A stretch of DNA of 64,000 bases from DAOPXV01 sp964551445 (GTDB lineage: Bacteria; Muiribacteriota; UBA9980). The translations under genes were made by a program, and so were the position numbers. Positions 52,292-61,041 of the stretch are shown piece by piece. Each line of letters starts with the position of its first letter. The first letter of the stretch is position 1. The notes under the pieces are model-generated. The model was not told the origin of the DNA and made no database searches. It saw only the letters and a list, made by a program, of their open reading frames with translations. The stretch spans positions 1 through 64,000 of the forward strand of contig CAZKCG010000007.1 in the NCBI GenBank assembly GCA_964551445.1, given 5' to 3'.

Positions 52292-53995
52292 TCAGAATTT
52301 CATCTGGGTTTCAATATTTACCGAATCCGCCTCGCGGCCGGCGAGATTTAATATATGGCGCATTTCGTATGTCAGACTTGAGGTTTCCGATATATCGAAT
52401 CTGGCCTTGACGCCGTATATGGAGCCGCTGTTTTTAACGCTTGAATAATAAAGGTTCTTGCGGTCGTAATTAAACGAAAGTTTAAGTTTTTTATAATCCA
52501 TTCCCGTGTAATCCACGCCGAGCGAAAGATGAGGCACAAGATACGGCGCGTAGTCTTTTTCATAGGAAAGCCTGAGCGTGTAGCTATCGCTGATCCTTGC
52601 CTTTATCTCGTTGAACCAGCCGGAATAGCGCTGTCCGTTATCGGTAAGCCTCACAAGATCGCGGCCTTTATAATGTCTTTCCATTTCATAAAGCGGGTCG
52701 AAATAATTTGGGATATAATTCGAGCCGAATACACGGAACTCGTTTTTAAATGTAAGGTCCTGAACCTCGGTTATTAAACCCGTGTGCATGCCCGTTCCGA
52801 AATTACGGATAGACCCTATTTCCTCGTATATTTTAAATTTAGTGCCGGAGTTTGAGATAAGCGGTATCCCTATGTGAACGGAACCGATCGTCACGTTCTC
52901 GTTCCTTATGCCGGTATTGACCTTATTGTCCGAAACGAGCTGCGCGCCTACATTGAGTTTATCATGAGGGGTTATTTCGGCTGAAACGCCATATATTCCG
53001 GGCGAAGCTATGTCGTCAACGAAAAATTTGGCCATATCGTCATATCCGGAATTCCAGGTGAAAACGCCGCCGACCTTTTTATCCAGAAGCGGGTATCTGA
53101 GGCTTCCGCAATAGTTTCTAAATATCGCTCCGGAACCGAGCGTGACATCGTCAAGCATCTCTACACGGGCGTGAAAACGGCTATTCTCATTGCCATAATA
53201 TATGTAATAGATCTTTCTGATGATATCGTCAGCCGAATCCCAGTCGCCTTTTCTAAGCGCGTTGTTCTCGTCGAAATAAAAAGTAAGATCGTAGGCGAAA
53301 CTAAGTTTATCGTATGAGAAGCGCGGAATAAGCCCGAGCTTGGTCCATATTTTCCTCGCGCCGCTGTTTTGGTCTTCAAGCACATTCGCGCCTATGTTAA
53401 GATATAAACCCGGGAACCACTTGAGCCTTGATTCGGCGTTCCCGAAATATTTCGAGAAAAAACCCTCTTTTTCAGTTTTATCAGCCGGAGCGGCGCTTTG
53501 TTTTTTAGCCAGGGTCTTCTCTGTTTTCGCCAGAGGATATTCTTCATCATAGGTTCCCGCCGTGGCGGCTAACGCTAAAGGTTTTTTAGCCGAAGCTCTT
53601 TCGTCATCGCCGATAACGACCTTTGAATAAAGCGCTTCTTCCGTAACCGTTTCGGTCCCGGAAACTTTTATGACTTTCTTTCTGGTCTTATTTTTTTTGA
53701 TCGGCGCAACGGCGTTCGTTTCAACTGCGGGATCATCCGCGAGAGCAGCGGCGCTTAATGAAACGGGGTTGACTTTTTTGACGGCGATCTTAGACGGCGA
53801 TTTTGATACGGCCTGTTTTGCCGTTTGCGATTTTGCCTTCGCCGTCGTTACGACGGTCTGGCTTTTCTTTTTCGAAGAATATCCCTTTTTCTTTTTACCG
53901 AGAGCCGCTGCTTCGGCCTCGAATATGCTTCCAGAAAAAGTCAAAATGAGCAGAAGAACTAAGAACAGGTTGAATCTTTTGCGGTTTTTGGTCAT
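52292..53995 (-). CDS. Outer-membrane beta-barrel protein with Lys/Ala-rich N-terminal region
   Basis: A 567-residue protein. Signal peptide 1-31 (ends IFEAEAA). Residues 32-185 are low-complexity, rich in Lys, Ala, Ser and Val (KKKKGYSSKKKSQTVV). From about 190 the sequence alternates polar and hydrophobic residues with aromatic girdles (KLSFAYDLTFYFDEN, YYIYYGNENSRFHARVEM, LRLSYEKDYAPYLVPHLSLG) as in 14-18-strand barrels. It ends in Phe (ETQMKF), the BamA recognition residue. The porin-like function is inferred. The basic N-terminal region could bind peptidoglycan or polyanions. Confidence 0.78.
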   Translation of the reverse strand: MTKNRKRFNLFLVLLLILTFSGSIFEAEAAALGKKKKGYSSKKKSQTVVTTAKAKSQTAKQAVSKSPSKIAVKKVNPVSLSAAALADDPAVETNAVAPIKKNKTRKKVIKVSGTETVTEEALYSKVVIGDDERASAKKPLALAATAGTYDEEYPLAKTEKTLAKKQSAAPADKTEKEGFFSKYFGNAESRLKWFPGLYLNIGANVLEDQNSGARKIWTKLGLIPRFSYDKLSFAYDLTFYFDENNALRKGDWDSADDIIRKIYYIYYGNENSRFHARVEMLDDVTLGSGAIFRNYCGSLRYPLLDKKVGGVFTWNSGYDDMAKFFVDDIASPGIYGVSAEITPHDKLNVGAQLVSDNKVNTGIRNENVTIGSVHIGIPLISNSGTKFKIYEEIGSIRNFGTGMHTGLITEVQDLTFKNEFRVFGSNYIPNYFDPLYEMERHYKGRDLVRLTDNGQRYSGWFNEIKARISDSYTLRLSYEKDYAPYLVPHLSLGVDYTGMDYKKLKLSFNYDRKNLYYSSVKNSGSIYGVKARFDISETSSLTYEMRHILNLAGREADSVNIETQMKF

Positions 53996-54107
53996 ATATA
54001 ACTCTCCGGTATTTAAAATTTCTAAATCATAGCATAGCTTACGATGACTTATCGGAAAGTTTTTGGATTTTATTAGTTTTTTTGAAGTGAATTTTAAACA
54101 GCGGTGA

Positions 54108-54971
54108 TCAGCGCATAATATTCCATTTGGGGGTCGTATAGCGCGTTTTTTTAAGTTCCTGGAATCTTTTCATTTCGGAACCGGAAAGAGCAGCCTTTTC
54201 GATCTCAGCCTTAAAATTTTCGGAAAAACCGCGGGCAAGAGCTTCGGAAAGCGTAAAAAAATCAGGCTTTTGAGGAAGCCCTTCGATCTCGTCGATCGAA
54301 CACACCGAATTCTTAAGGCCTTTTGAAAGAGTAGTGATGAGCTCGTCATCGGCGAATTTAAGATTTTCAGGAGGCGTCATAGCCATATAATGAAGTTTCG
54401 CGTCGAACTCGAAAAATATCGTTCCATGCTGCAGGAAGCACGAACCGACCTTATGCTGGGCGGAACCGCAGAATTTTTTCCCGTTGACCTTTATCTCTAA
54501 AAATGATGGCGAGTCGAAACATATCGCGCCTTTGGTATTTTCAGCTTCGCCGATCTCTTTTCTAACTGACGGATGCAGTTCGCCGGCTATTGAAAGCTTT
54601 GAAAGTCCGCATAAAATTGCGTTAGCGACATGGCCGTAGTTCTGAAGGACCGAGTCTGAATGAAGGCCCGAAGACTTATGTATGATAACTGAATAAGTAA
54701 GGTCGCGATGATGGAGCACCGCACGGCCTCCGGTTATTCTGCGGATGGTCTCGAAGCCGTTCTTTTTTATGAATTCATTATTGAGCGTCGAATTTTTCTG
54801 GAAATAGCCGAAGGTCACGCACGACGGGTTAAAAGAATAAAATCTGAGCGTTACGGGATATTCGACCTTTTCGTTTTCCTCGTATTCTTTAAAGATCGCT
54901 TCGTCGAGCGCCATCTGTTCGGCACCGCTCATTTTCGAGAATTCAGGATTATCAATCAACCTCATTTTCAT
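54108..54971 (-). CDS. lipM: Octanoyltransferase LipM-like (lipoate ligase fold)
   Basis: A 287-residue member of the biotin/lipoate protein ligase fold. RRITGGRAVLHHRDLTYSVI is the conserved RRxxGGGAVxHxxxLxYS-type block. CFDSPSFLEIKVNGKKFCGSAQ carries C151 at the position of the catalytic Cys of Bacillus LipM (C150). This favours octanoyl transfer from acyl carrier protein to GcvH over ATP-dependent LplA activity, since LplA lacks that Cys. GGAGGT lies upstream of the ATG. The asparagine synthetase gene lies upstream on the same strand. Confidence 0.82.
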   Translation of the reverse strand: MKMRLIDNPEFSKMSGAEQMALDEAIFKEYEENEKVEYPVTLRFYSFNPSCVTFGYFQKNSTLNNEFIKKNGFETIRRITGGRAVLHHRDLTYSVIIHKSSGLHSDSVLQNYGHVANAILCGLSKLSIAGELHPSVRKEIGEAENTKGAICFDSPSFLEIKVNGKKFCGSAQHKVGSCFLQHGTIFFEFDAKLHYMAMTPPENLKFADDELITTLSKGLKNSVCSIDEIEGLPQKPDFFTLSEALARGFSENFKAEIEKAALSGSEMKRFQELKKTRYTTPKWNIMR

Positions 54972-55051
54972 CTGCGAGACTACCTCCGCTTTTTTTGCTA
55001 TGATATACTTTTCGGAAAAAAACGGCTATTTCTTTAATTTAAAATATGGGT

Positions 55052-56995
55052 TCACTCGAGAATTGTCTTGAAAGTAAGTGATTCGCCTTTATTTTCAATG
55101 AATATTTTATGCCATATCTCGAGAATAAAAAGATTCCACAGCTGGAACGAAAAATTCTGGGCTCCTCCCGAGTGCATATCTATCATTTTTTTAACGTATG
55201 AAGCGTTCAGGGCGGTTCTCACGAATGATCCAGGGCTTAAAAGCGTTCTTGCAAGAAGTTCCTTCAGATCGCCTTTGAACCAGTCGCCTATCGGAAGCGC
55301 GAATCCCATTTTTTTTCTGTTGATGACCGCCGGCGACAGCGTATCGTGCATCATGTTCTTTAATACATGCTTCAGAGTGAACCCTTTTATCTTGTAATTG
55401 ATAGGCATTTTCATCGCAAGCTCTATGACCCTGTAATCAAGGAAGGGATTGCGGCTTTCCTGGGAATTCGCCATGCTCATCCTGTCCAATTTTACGAGAA
55501 TATCGTTTTGAAGGTAAAAATTAAAATCATTGAAAAGTATCTTTGAAAGCCAGCTTTCGAAATAATCGTCAGCGTAGGCATTTTCATAGTTCTTTTCCAT
55601 CCGCACGGCATAAGCGCGGTTGGCTTCAAAGGACGGGGCGACGGCGCGGAGCGTTTCACCTGAAAAATAGGATATGAACGACAGGTAGCGGTAATTGGGA
55701 TCGTAATCGACATAGTCGAGGAATTTTTTGAGTTTTCGCACCTCGTTCTCAAAATAATTGTCCGTCGAAGCGGGGAAAAATTTAATTACTTTTTCGATAA
55801 AATGCTTTCTTAAAAGTTTAGGTATTTTAACGTATTGTTCGGCGATGACCTCCCATAGATAGCGCTCGTACCCGCCAAAAAGCTCGTCCGCGCCGTCGCC
55901 GGTGAGAACTACCCTGACATGGCGGGAGGAGACCTGAGATACCTGATAAGTGGGAAGTATAGAAGGGTCAGACATAGGTTCGTCCAGATGCCATACGAGT
56001 TTCGGCAGAAGCTCTATCTCGCGGGATCTGACGGTAAACGGATAGTGCTCGCAGTCGAACATTTCAGCGACCTTCGACGCGTATTTGAGCTCGGAAAATT
56101 CCTCCTCGTCGAAGCCGACCGAAAAAGTTTTAACGCGCGACGATGATATTTTGCTCATCAGCGCTACGATGGACGATGAATCGATCCCGCCTGAAAGATA
56201 AGCCCCGAGGGGCACATCGGCGATCATTCTTATTTTGACGGCGTTTTTAAGCGTGGCCATGAGTTCTTCGGAGAATGACTTGAGCGGCCTTCCGTATTCG
56301 GGAGCGCATTTCGCGTTCCAGTATTTTGCCTCGGTCCTGGATCCGTCGGTTCCATAGGTCGATATCGTTGCCGGCATGTGTTTTTTTATAGCCGGATAGA
56401 TCGAATTAGGAGCGAGGATATATCCGTATATCAGATAATCGTAAATAGCCGTCTCTGAAACGGTCCTGAATTGAGGACAGACCGCGAGGATCGATTTTAT
56501 TTCTGATGAAAAATAAAGTATGCCTTCGCGCTCGGCGAAATGGAGAGGCTTTACGCCCGACCTGTCGCGGACGAGAACCAGTTTTTTCAGTTTTTCGTCA
56601 TAGAGCGCTATCGCGAACATGCCGTTCATTTCGGCGGGAAATCCGTTGCCGAAAGATTCGTAAAGATGGAGTATGACTTCCGTGTCGCATGACGTTTTAA
56701 ATCTGTGATTTAATTTTTCGACCTTTTTCCACAGGTCGAGATAATTATATATCTCACCGTTGAAGACGACCCATATATTATTTTCTTCGTTTGATATCGG
56801 CTGATGCCCGGTCGCGATATCTATTATCGAAAGTCTTTTCTGGCCGAGGATGCAGTTGCCGTCAGGGCTGACGTAGATACCTTCGTCGTCCGGCCCGCGA
56901 TGATGGATCTTTTCGAGCATGAGAGCCGTCTCGCCGGCCCTTCCCGCGAGCCTGCCCGCGCCGGTGAGATCGAACATGCCGCTAATTCCGCACAT
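55052..56995 (-). CDS. asnB: Asparagine synthase (glutamine-hydrolysing)
   Basis: Class B amidotransferase of 647 residues. The N-terminal glutaminase has the catalytic Cys right after Met (MCGISG), with HHRGPDD, NGEIYN and the glutamine-site loop. The synthetase domain has the PP-loop SGGIDSS and then FSVGFDEEEFSELKYA, LTGDGADELFGGYERY and NPFLDYRVIELAMKMP. It makes Asn, or amidates an unknown carboxylate in cell-surface sugar pathways, where such proteins also occur. The context (carbonic anhydrase upstream, LipM downstream) does not decide. Confidence 0.94.
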   Translation of the reverse strand: MCGISGMFDLTGAGRLAGRAGETALMLEKIHHRGPDDEGIYVSPDGNCILGQKRLSIIDIATGHQPISNEENNIWVVFNGEIYNYLDLWKKVEKLNHRFKTSCDTEVILHLYESFGNGFPAEMNGMFAIALYDEKLKKLVLVRDRSGVKPLHFAEREGILYFSSEIKSILAVCPQFRTVSETAIYDYLIYGYILAPNSIYPAIKKHMPATISTYGTDGSRTEAKYWNAKCAPEYGRPLKSFSEELMATLKNAVKIRMIADVPLGAYLSGGIDSSSIVALMSKISSSRVKTFSVGFDEEEFSELKYASKVAEMFDCEHYPFTVRSREIELLPKLVWHLDEPMSDPSILPTYQVSQVSSRHVRVVLTGDGADELFGGYERYLWEVIAEQYVKIPKLLRKHFIEKVIKFFPASTDNYFENEVRKLKKFLDYVDYDPNYRYLSFISYFSGETLRAVAPSFEANRAYAVRMEKNYENAYADDYFESWLSKILFNDFNFYLQNDILVKLDRMSMANSQESRNPFLDYRVIELAMKMPINYKIKGFTLKHVLKNMMHDTLSPAVINRKKMGFALPIGDWFKGDLKELLARTLLSPGSFVRTALNASYVKKMIDMHSGGAQNFSFQLWNLFILEIWHKIFIENKGESLTFKTILE

Positions 56996-57022
56996 TTTTA
57001 CCCGCTTTCCATTATTTTAATG

Positions 57023-57751
57023 TTATTTATCTATAATAAAGTCGTCTTTTTTTTCTTTAGCCGGTTCTTCATGACCTTTTTCTTTTTTTTCATTAAAAAA
57101 TTCTACCGTGCCTGCGTTAATTTCATAATACGCGCCTACGATCTTAAGTTTTCCTTTTTCAACGAGTTCAGAGAGGACGGGCGGCGACGCCTTTAATTTT
57201 TCAACGGTCATATCTATGTTGGCCCGGACCGAGTCGTCTAAAAGATCGCCCTTTTTATTTTCTTTCGCCTTATTCACTGCGGGTTTGATGGCATGAACAA
57301 GCGCCTCTATGTTCGGACTGTGTTTTCCGCCTTTTATCGTGGCGTCAACGGCCCCGCATTTCCCATGGCCTAAAACGACGATGAGCCCGGCGCCAAGATG
57401 TTCGGCGGCGTATTCAATACTTCCGAGAGCGGCGCTGTCAACCACATGCCCTGCCGTTCTTACGATAAATATGTCGCCGAGACCCTGGTCGAAAATCATC
57501 TCCGGCGGCACGCGGGAATCGGAGCAGCAAACTACCACGGCGAACGGGTGCTGGCCTTCGGACAGAAGTTTAATCCTGTCCGGTTTCTGATTCGGATGCT
57601 CGCTTTTCCCCATGGCGAACTGGATATTTCCTTCGCTTAATTTCGCTATCGCCGCTTCAGGACCGACCGATGAAGCCTCTTTAGACCACGCGGCGCCTGA
57701 AACAACAAGAATAATGAATATTGAAAACGCGAGAATTTTAATTGTTTTCAT
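57023..57751 (-). CDS. Exported beta-class carbonic anhydrase
   Basis: Interconverts CO2 and bicarbonate. Zinc ligands are C76, H129 and C132 (CCSDSR, LGHGKCGAV), with the D78/R80 dyad. VRTAGHVVDSAALGSIEYA completes the active site. A signal peptide covers residues 1-23 (ends SGAAWS), so the enzyme acts in the periplasm, unlike most beta-class members. A charged C-terminal tail (FFNEKKEKGHEEPAKEKKDD) follows the catalytic domain. It is transcribed from a consensus promoter and followed after 27 bases by asnB. Confidence 0.93.
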   Translation of the reverse strand: MKTIKILAFSIFIILVVSGAAWSKEASSVGPEAAIAKLSEGNIQFAMGKSEHPNQKPDRIKLLSEGQHPFAVVVCCSDSRVPPEMIFDQGLGDIFIVRTAGHVVDSAALGSIEYAAEHLGAGLIVVLGHGKCGAVDATIKGGKHSPNIEALVHAIKPAVNKAKENKKGDLLDDSVRANIDMTVEKLKASPPVLSELVEKGKLKIVGAYYEINAGTVEFFNEKKEKGHEEPAKEKKDDFIIDK

Positions 57752-57820
57752 TTTCTAATAATTCCTCTCCATTTATTATAAATAAATTGTTTTTGATATG
57801 TTTCCGTTAATAACATAAAA

Positions 57821-57849
57821 ATTATATTTTAATATCATTGATTTGTCAA
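57821..57849 (-). promoter_or_regulatory. Consensus promoter of the carbonic anhydrase operon
   Basis: On the minus strand: TTGACA (57849-57844), 17-base spacer, TATAAT (57826-57821), a perfect sigma70 match. Confidence 0.82.
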
Positions 57850-57896
57850 TGAAAACCGGACATTTATTTTTGCGGCCATCAGCGGCCGCTTATATT

Positions 57897-58700
57897 TCAA
57901 AGATGTTTTAAGAACTGGCCCGGGTTGTTCAAAAAAGCCTTCATAAGGTTCACCTGCGGAAGGTCCGAATATTTCGCCGGACGCGGCGGCGTTTCATCGA
58001 AACTTATGATAGCGGCCTCAGGAAAAGCCATCAATATAGGCGAATGGGTGGCTATGATAAACTGCGAACCGTCGTTCACCATATCCTTTAACATCGCGAT
58101 AAAGGCCAGCTGGCGTATCGGGGACAGGGGCGCTTCCGGCTCGTCTAAAATATATAAACCCTCGGGAACGAAACGCGACTGAAAGAATTTCAAAAAACTT
58201 TCGCCGTGAGAGTTGGCGTCGGGATCCTCGCCGTATTTCTGCGTGAGCCCGGCGATAGACCCGGCGTAAGGCATGCGCGCGAATCGTCTGGCTTTTTCAG
58301 AACGGCCTTTATACTCTTCATCTATTTCGCCCAGATACTGGTTCATTTCAGCGCGGAGTTCAGATACGCGCTTAGTAAAATTGAAGAAATCCTCGGAGCG
58401 GAGAAAAAAACCCCGATGAGTGCGTTTTTTCCAGACGAGTTTAAGATGTTTTCCGAGTTTTCTGGCGTGCTCGAGGGTTTTATCGGTTTTTATGCTTTCG
58501 TTTCCGGCCGCGATCGAACCGGCGGCCGCGGCGAGACCTTCGAGCAGCGTCGATTTTCCCGTTCCGTTCTCGCCTACAAGAATGGTCACCGGCGAATCGA
58601 ATTCAAGGCCTTCAAAATTATTCATAAGGTTGATATTGAAAGGAAACTCGCTTTTTAAAAGCTCCGGTTTGTTATATTTTAACGAAGATAGAAATATCAT
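57897..58700 (-). CDS. AAA family ATPase (ABC/SMC-like)
   Basis: A 267-residue cytosolic P-loop ATPase. Walker A is GENGTGKST (43-51), Walker B is LYILDEPEAPLSP, and FIIATHSPILMAFPEA supplies the H-loop. The N-terminal PELLKSEFPFNI is typical of a family of stand-alone ABC-like ATPases with unknown substrate. Start chosen at 58700, eight bases after the stop of the LOG gene; a longer frame runs into that gene. It probably forms an operon with the LOG gene. Confidence 0.85.
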   Translation of the reverse strand: MIFLSSLKYNKPELLKSEFPFNINLMNNFEGLEFDSPVTILVGENGTGKSTLLEGLAAAAGSIAAGNESIKTDKTLEHARKLGKHLKLVWKKRTHRGFFLRSEDFFNFTKRVSELRAEMNQYLGEIDEEYKGRSEKARRFARMPYAGSIAGLTQKYGEDPDANSHGESFLKFFQSRFVPEGLYILDEPEAPLSPIRQLAFIAMLKDMVNDGSQFIIATHSPILMAFPEAAIISFDETPPRPAKYSDLPQVNLMKAFLNNPGQFLKHL

Positions 58701-58708
58701 GATAAAGT

Positions 58709-59305
58709 TTATTCCATTTTTTGCATATTTATTTCGTCGAGCCATTTTTCGTCGAACGACGGCTTGTAATTTCTGAGTTTTTCAACCAGCGCCGCTTCGT
58801 CCGTGTCGACGATCATTATATTGCGGTGTTCGAGCCTTATAAAACGCTCGGAAGCCATGTGATCCATAAAGCTTATTATGTGAGAGTAATAACCTTTGAC
58901 GTTCAAAACGCCGCAGGGTTTTTTCTGGAATCCGAGCTGGGCCCAGGTCATGACCTCGAAAAATTCTTCGAGCGTTCCTATTCCGCCCGGAAGCGCTATG
59001 AACGCATCCGAAAGTTCGGACATCAGAGCTTTGCGTTCATGCATGGTTTTAACCACATGAAGTTCGGTCAGGCCTTTATGAGCGAGCTCCTTGTCGCTTA
59101 ACGCTTTAGGTATCACTCCTATAACATTGCCGCCGTTTTTAAGCGCCGCGTTAGCTACCTCGCCCATCAACCCGACGTTGCCGCCGCCATAGACCAGATC
59201 TAACCCTGAATTGGCGAGGACCTTTCCAAGAGCGTTTGCGGAAGCTATATATTCAGGACTTTTTCCAGGGCTCGAACCGCAGAATACGCATACTTTTTTT
59301 ATCAT
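58709..59305 (-). CDS. LOG family (TIGR00730) nucleotide phosphoribohydrolase
   Basis: A Rossmann-like LOG protein, 198 residues. VCVFCGSSPG opens the fold, DLVYGGGNVGLMG binds the nucleotide, and PGGIGTLEEFFEVMTWAQLG (106-125) is the signature of the family. Members split cytokinin riboside monophosphate or, in bacteria, AMP and pyrimidine nucleotides into base and ribose 5-phosphate. GGGAAGG seven bases before the ATG fixes the start at 59305. Confidence 0.93.
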   Translation of the reverse strand: MIKKVCVFCGSSPGKSPEYIASANALGKVLANSGLDLVYGGGNVGLMGEVANAALKNGGNVIGVIPKALSDKELAHKGLTELHVVKTMHERKALMSELSDAFIALPGGIGTLEEFFEVMTWAQLGFQKKPCGVLNVKGYYSHIISFMDHMASERFIRLEHRNIMIVDTDEAALVEKLRNYKPSFDEKWLDEINMQKME

Positions 59306-59341
59306 TAGGATACCTTCCCGTATTTTTAAAATTTCAAGGCA

Positions 59342-59370
59342 AGTATAATACATTTTTCATTATCTTTCAA
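59342..59370 (-). promoter_or_regulatory. Promoter of the LOG/ATPase operon
   Basis: On the minus strand: TTGAAA (59370-59365), 17-base spacer, TATACT (59347-59342), about 37 bases before the LOG start. Confidence 0.7.
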
Positions 59371-59386
59371 GAGTAATGTTATATCA

Positions 59387-59421
59387 GTTAATAGTGTAAA
59401 GTGTAAAGTGAATAGTTGCGT
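59387..59421. repeat. Heptamer-repeat half-element, copy D
   Basis: Five phased 7-base units, consensus GTGTAAA, last unit starting GTTG as in the full copies. A CAGCAGC (59422-59428) / GCTGCTG (59435-59441) hairpin with a T-run follows where the core would be. No right arm is present. Confidence 0.7.
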
Positions 59422-59454
59422 CAGCAGCAGTTTTGCTGCTGATTTTTTCTAAGA

Positions 59455-59787
59455 TCAATGCGTTTTGAATACTATTATCCCCGTAAGGCCGTGTATCATA
59501 AGAAATGCAGCCGTGCCCAGACTCAGCCAATCTTTTTTGATCATAGCCGAATCGGTATAAAACTGAAGCTGATTTATAATCACAAGCGCGATTATAAAAA
59601 GAGCCATTGTGTAATTAGCGGTTTTATAAAACAAAAAATATTCCCGTTCATCGGCTTTTTGATTCCTTAAAACCAGAGGCATAAAGGTCAGCAATGCGAT
59701 GGCGGCAGCTCCGCGAGGTCCATACATTATCATCGCCCCCAAAGCGATAGTTCCGACAAAAAGCTCGCACCAGAATTGTCTCATCAT
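59455..59787 (-). CDS. Small membrane protein paired with an XRE regulator
   Basis: A 110-residue protein with about four membrane segments. It carries a conserved-looking cytoplasmic KADEREYFLFYK between helices 2 and 3, similar to the 'DER' loop of DUF2178-type membrane proteins, which are commonly encoded beside a small XRE regulator. GAGGAGG precedes the ATG, which is 2 bases after the regulator stop codon. Function unknown; the regulator probably controls this pair. Confidence 0.72.
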   Translation of the reverse strand: MMRQFWCELFVGTIALGAMIMYGPRGAAAIALLTFMPLVLRNQKADEREYFLFYKTANYTMALFIIALVIINQLQFYTDSAMIKKDWLSLGTAAFLMIHGLTGIIVFKTH

Positions 59788-59789
59788 AA

Positions 59790-59996
59790 TTATTCCTCCT
59801 CAAAATAAAAAATTTCCTCAACGCTTACCTTGAAAAATTTTGCCATGGATAACGCCAGTTTTACCGACGGATTGAATTTCGAACTTTCGATAGAATGAAT
59901 AGTCTGCCTCGAAACATCGAGCGCCGTCGCAAGTTCTTCCTGGGTTATTTCACCATTGACGAACCGCAATTTTCTTAAATTGTTTTTTAATTCCAC
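59790..59996 (-). CDS. Small XRE family transcriptional regulator
   Basis: A 68-residue DNA-binding protein consisting of one Cro/CI-type HTH: LRKLRFVNGEITQEELATALDVSRQTIHSIESSKFNPS, then SVKLALSMAKFFKVSVEEIF. The start is GTG at 59996, five bases after AGAGGTG; the frame stays open upstream to 60107 but crosses the promoter. It is divergent from the DUF2087 gene and shares with it a 16-base inverted repeat overlapping both -35 boxes, the likely operator. Confidence 0.88.
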   Translation of the reverse strand: MELKNNLRKLRFVNGEITQEELATALDVSRQTIHSIESSKFNPSVKLALSMAKFFKVSVEEIFYFEEE

Positions 59997-60030
59997 ATCA
60001 TCACCTCTTTTTGTACACTTTACATTACTA

Positions 60031-60059
60031 ATTGTAAAATAAAATTGTCTTTTTGTCAA
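60031..60059 (-). promoter_or_regulatory. Promoter of the XRE regulator gene
   Basis: On the minus strand: TTGACA (60059-60054), 17-base spacer, TACAAT (60036-60031). Confidence 0.75.
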
Positions 60060-60115
60060 GTTTTGTTTACATAATCGTTCACAAGCAATTTGTCCGCCCC
60101 TTGACAAAAAGACAA
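60045..60115. promoter_or_regulatory. 16-base inverted repeat spanning two divergent promoters
   Basis: CTTGACAAAAAGACAA occurs on the plus strand at 60100-60115 and, as its exact complement, at 60045-60060. The copies are separated by 39 bases. Each includes the -35 box of one of the divergent promoters. It is a strong candidate for a shared regulator-binding site. Confidence 0.7.
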
Positions 60116-60129
60116 AATAATAGTAAAAT
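60101..60129 (+). promoter_or_regulatory. Promoter of the DUF2087 regulator gene
   Basis: TTGACA (60101-60106), 17-base spacer, TAAAAT (60124-60129). Confidence 0.75.
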
Positions 60130-60183
60130 AATAAACAAAATCAAATATTGTTTATTATTTTATGAACGAAAGAGGTTATTGTT

Positions 60184-60942
60184 ATGAAAACTGAAAGTAT
60201 TATATTCGATTTTCCGGTCGAGAGCATAGCGTCGGGCTACAGCTATAACGAAAACACCATGGAATACATCTGTCTCTTCTGCCTGGCGCGCTTCGTAAAA
60301 GGCGTAATATATAAAGAAGGAAATATGTTCTACGACGCCGAAAAGTTCGCATCAATTCACATCGGAAAGAAACATATTTCCGTATTGAAAAAACTCCTTG
60401 AATTCGATGCGGACGCTCTCGGCATAACCGCGCGCCAGAAAGAAGCGCTTTTAATGTTCGCCGATAAAAAAAACGATAAAGATATAGCCGATAAAATGGG
60501 GTGCAGCGAATCGACGATCCGGCAGTACCGTTTTAATTTCCGCGAAAAAGAACGGCAGGCAAGAGCTTTTCTTACGCTAATGAAATTGTCGGGCCTTAAT
60601 TCGAAAGAAGCCGAGCTGAATTTCATTCCGATACCCGACGCCGCCAATTTCGTCGACGAGCGCTACAATATCACGGACGCCGAAAAAGAAAAGGTTTTGA
60701 ATGCGCATTTCCCGGAAGGCCTCGACGGCGCTTTAAAACTATTGCCGTCCAAAGAAAAAAAGAAACTTATAATATTGCGTCACATAGTCAAAAGATTTGA
60801 ACGCGGCGTAAGATATAATGAAAAACAGGTGAACGAAATATTGAAAAGCGCTTATGATAAACACGTTATTATAAGAAGACTGCTCATAGATTATGGGTTT
60901 ATGTCAAGACGCAATGACGGCTCGGAGTACTGGCTGAATTAA
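60184..60942 (+). CDS. DUF2087 domain transcriptional regulator
   Basis: A 252-residue putative regulator. A LuxR/sigma-like HTH lies at about 75-115 (LGITARQKEALLMFADKKNDKDIADKMGCSESTIRQYRFN). The C-terminal DUF2087 domain covers about 165-250 (LNAHFPEGLDGALKLLPSKEKKKLIILRHIV, YNEKQVNEILKS, RRLLIDYGFMSRRNDGSEYW). A short Cys pair (CLFCLARF) lies near residue 30. AAGAGG precedes the ATG. It is usually found beside a GIY-YIG-like protein, as here. Confidence 0.87.
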   Translation: MKTESIIFDFPVESIASGYSYNENTMEYICLFCLARFVKGVIYKEGNMFYDAEKFASIHIGKKHISVLKKLLEFDADALGITARQKEALLMFADKKNDKDIADKMGCSESTIRQYRFNFREKERQARAFLTLMKLSGLNSKEAELNFIPIPDAANFVDERYNITDAEKEKVLNAHFPEGLDGALKLLPSKEKKKLIILRHIVKRFERGVRYNEKQVNEILKSAYDKHVIIRRLLIDYGFMSRRNDGSEYWLN

Positions 60943-61041
60943 GGGCGGGCGGCGTTACGCAAAAACCGTATGCGCGGCTTTAGCACGGAAAAACATTAAT
61001 GAATTTTAAAAACAAAGAGTTTCAAAAAAAGGAGAAATAAA

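Noticed and set aside
57860..57895. GCGGCC/GGCCGC hairpin as terminator of the AAA ATPase gene
   Set aside because: The stem is strong, but no T-run follows it in the direction of transcription.
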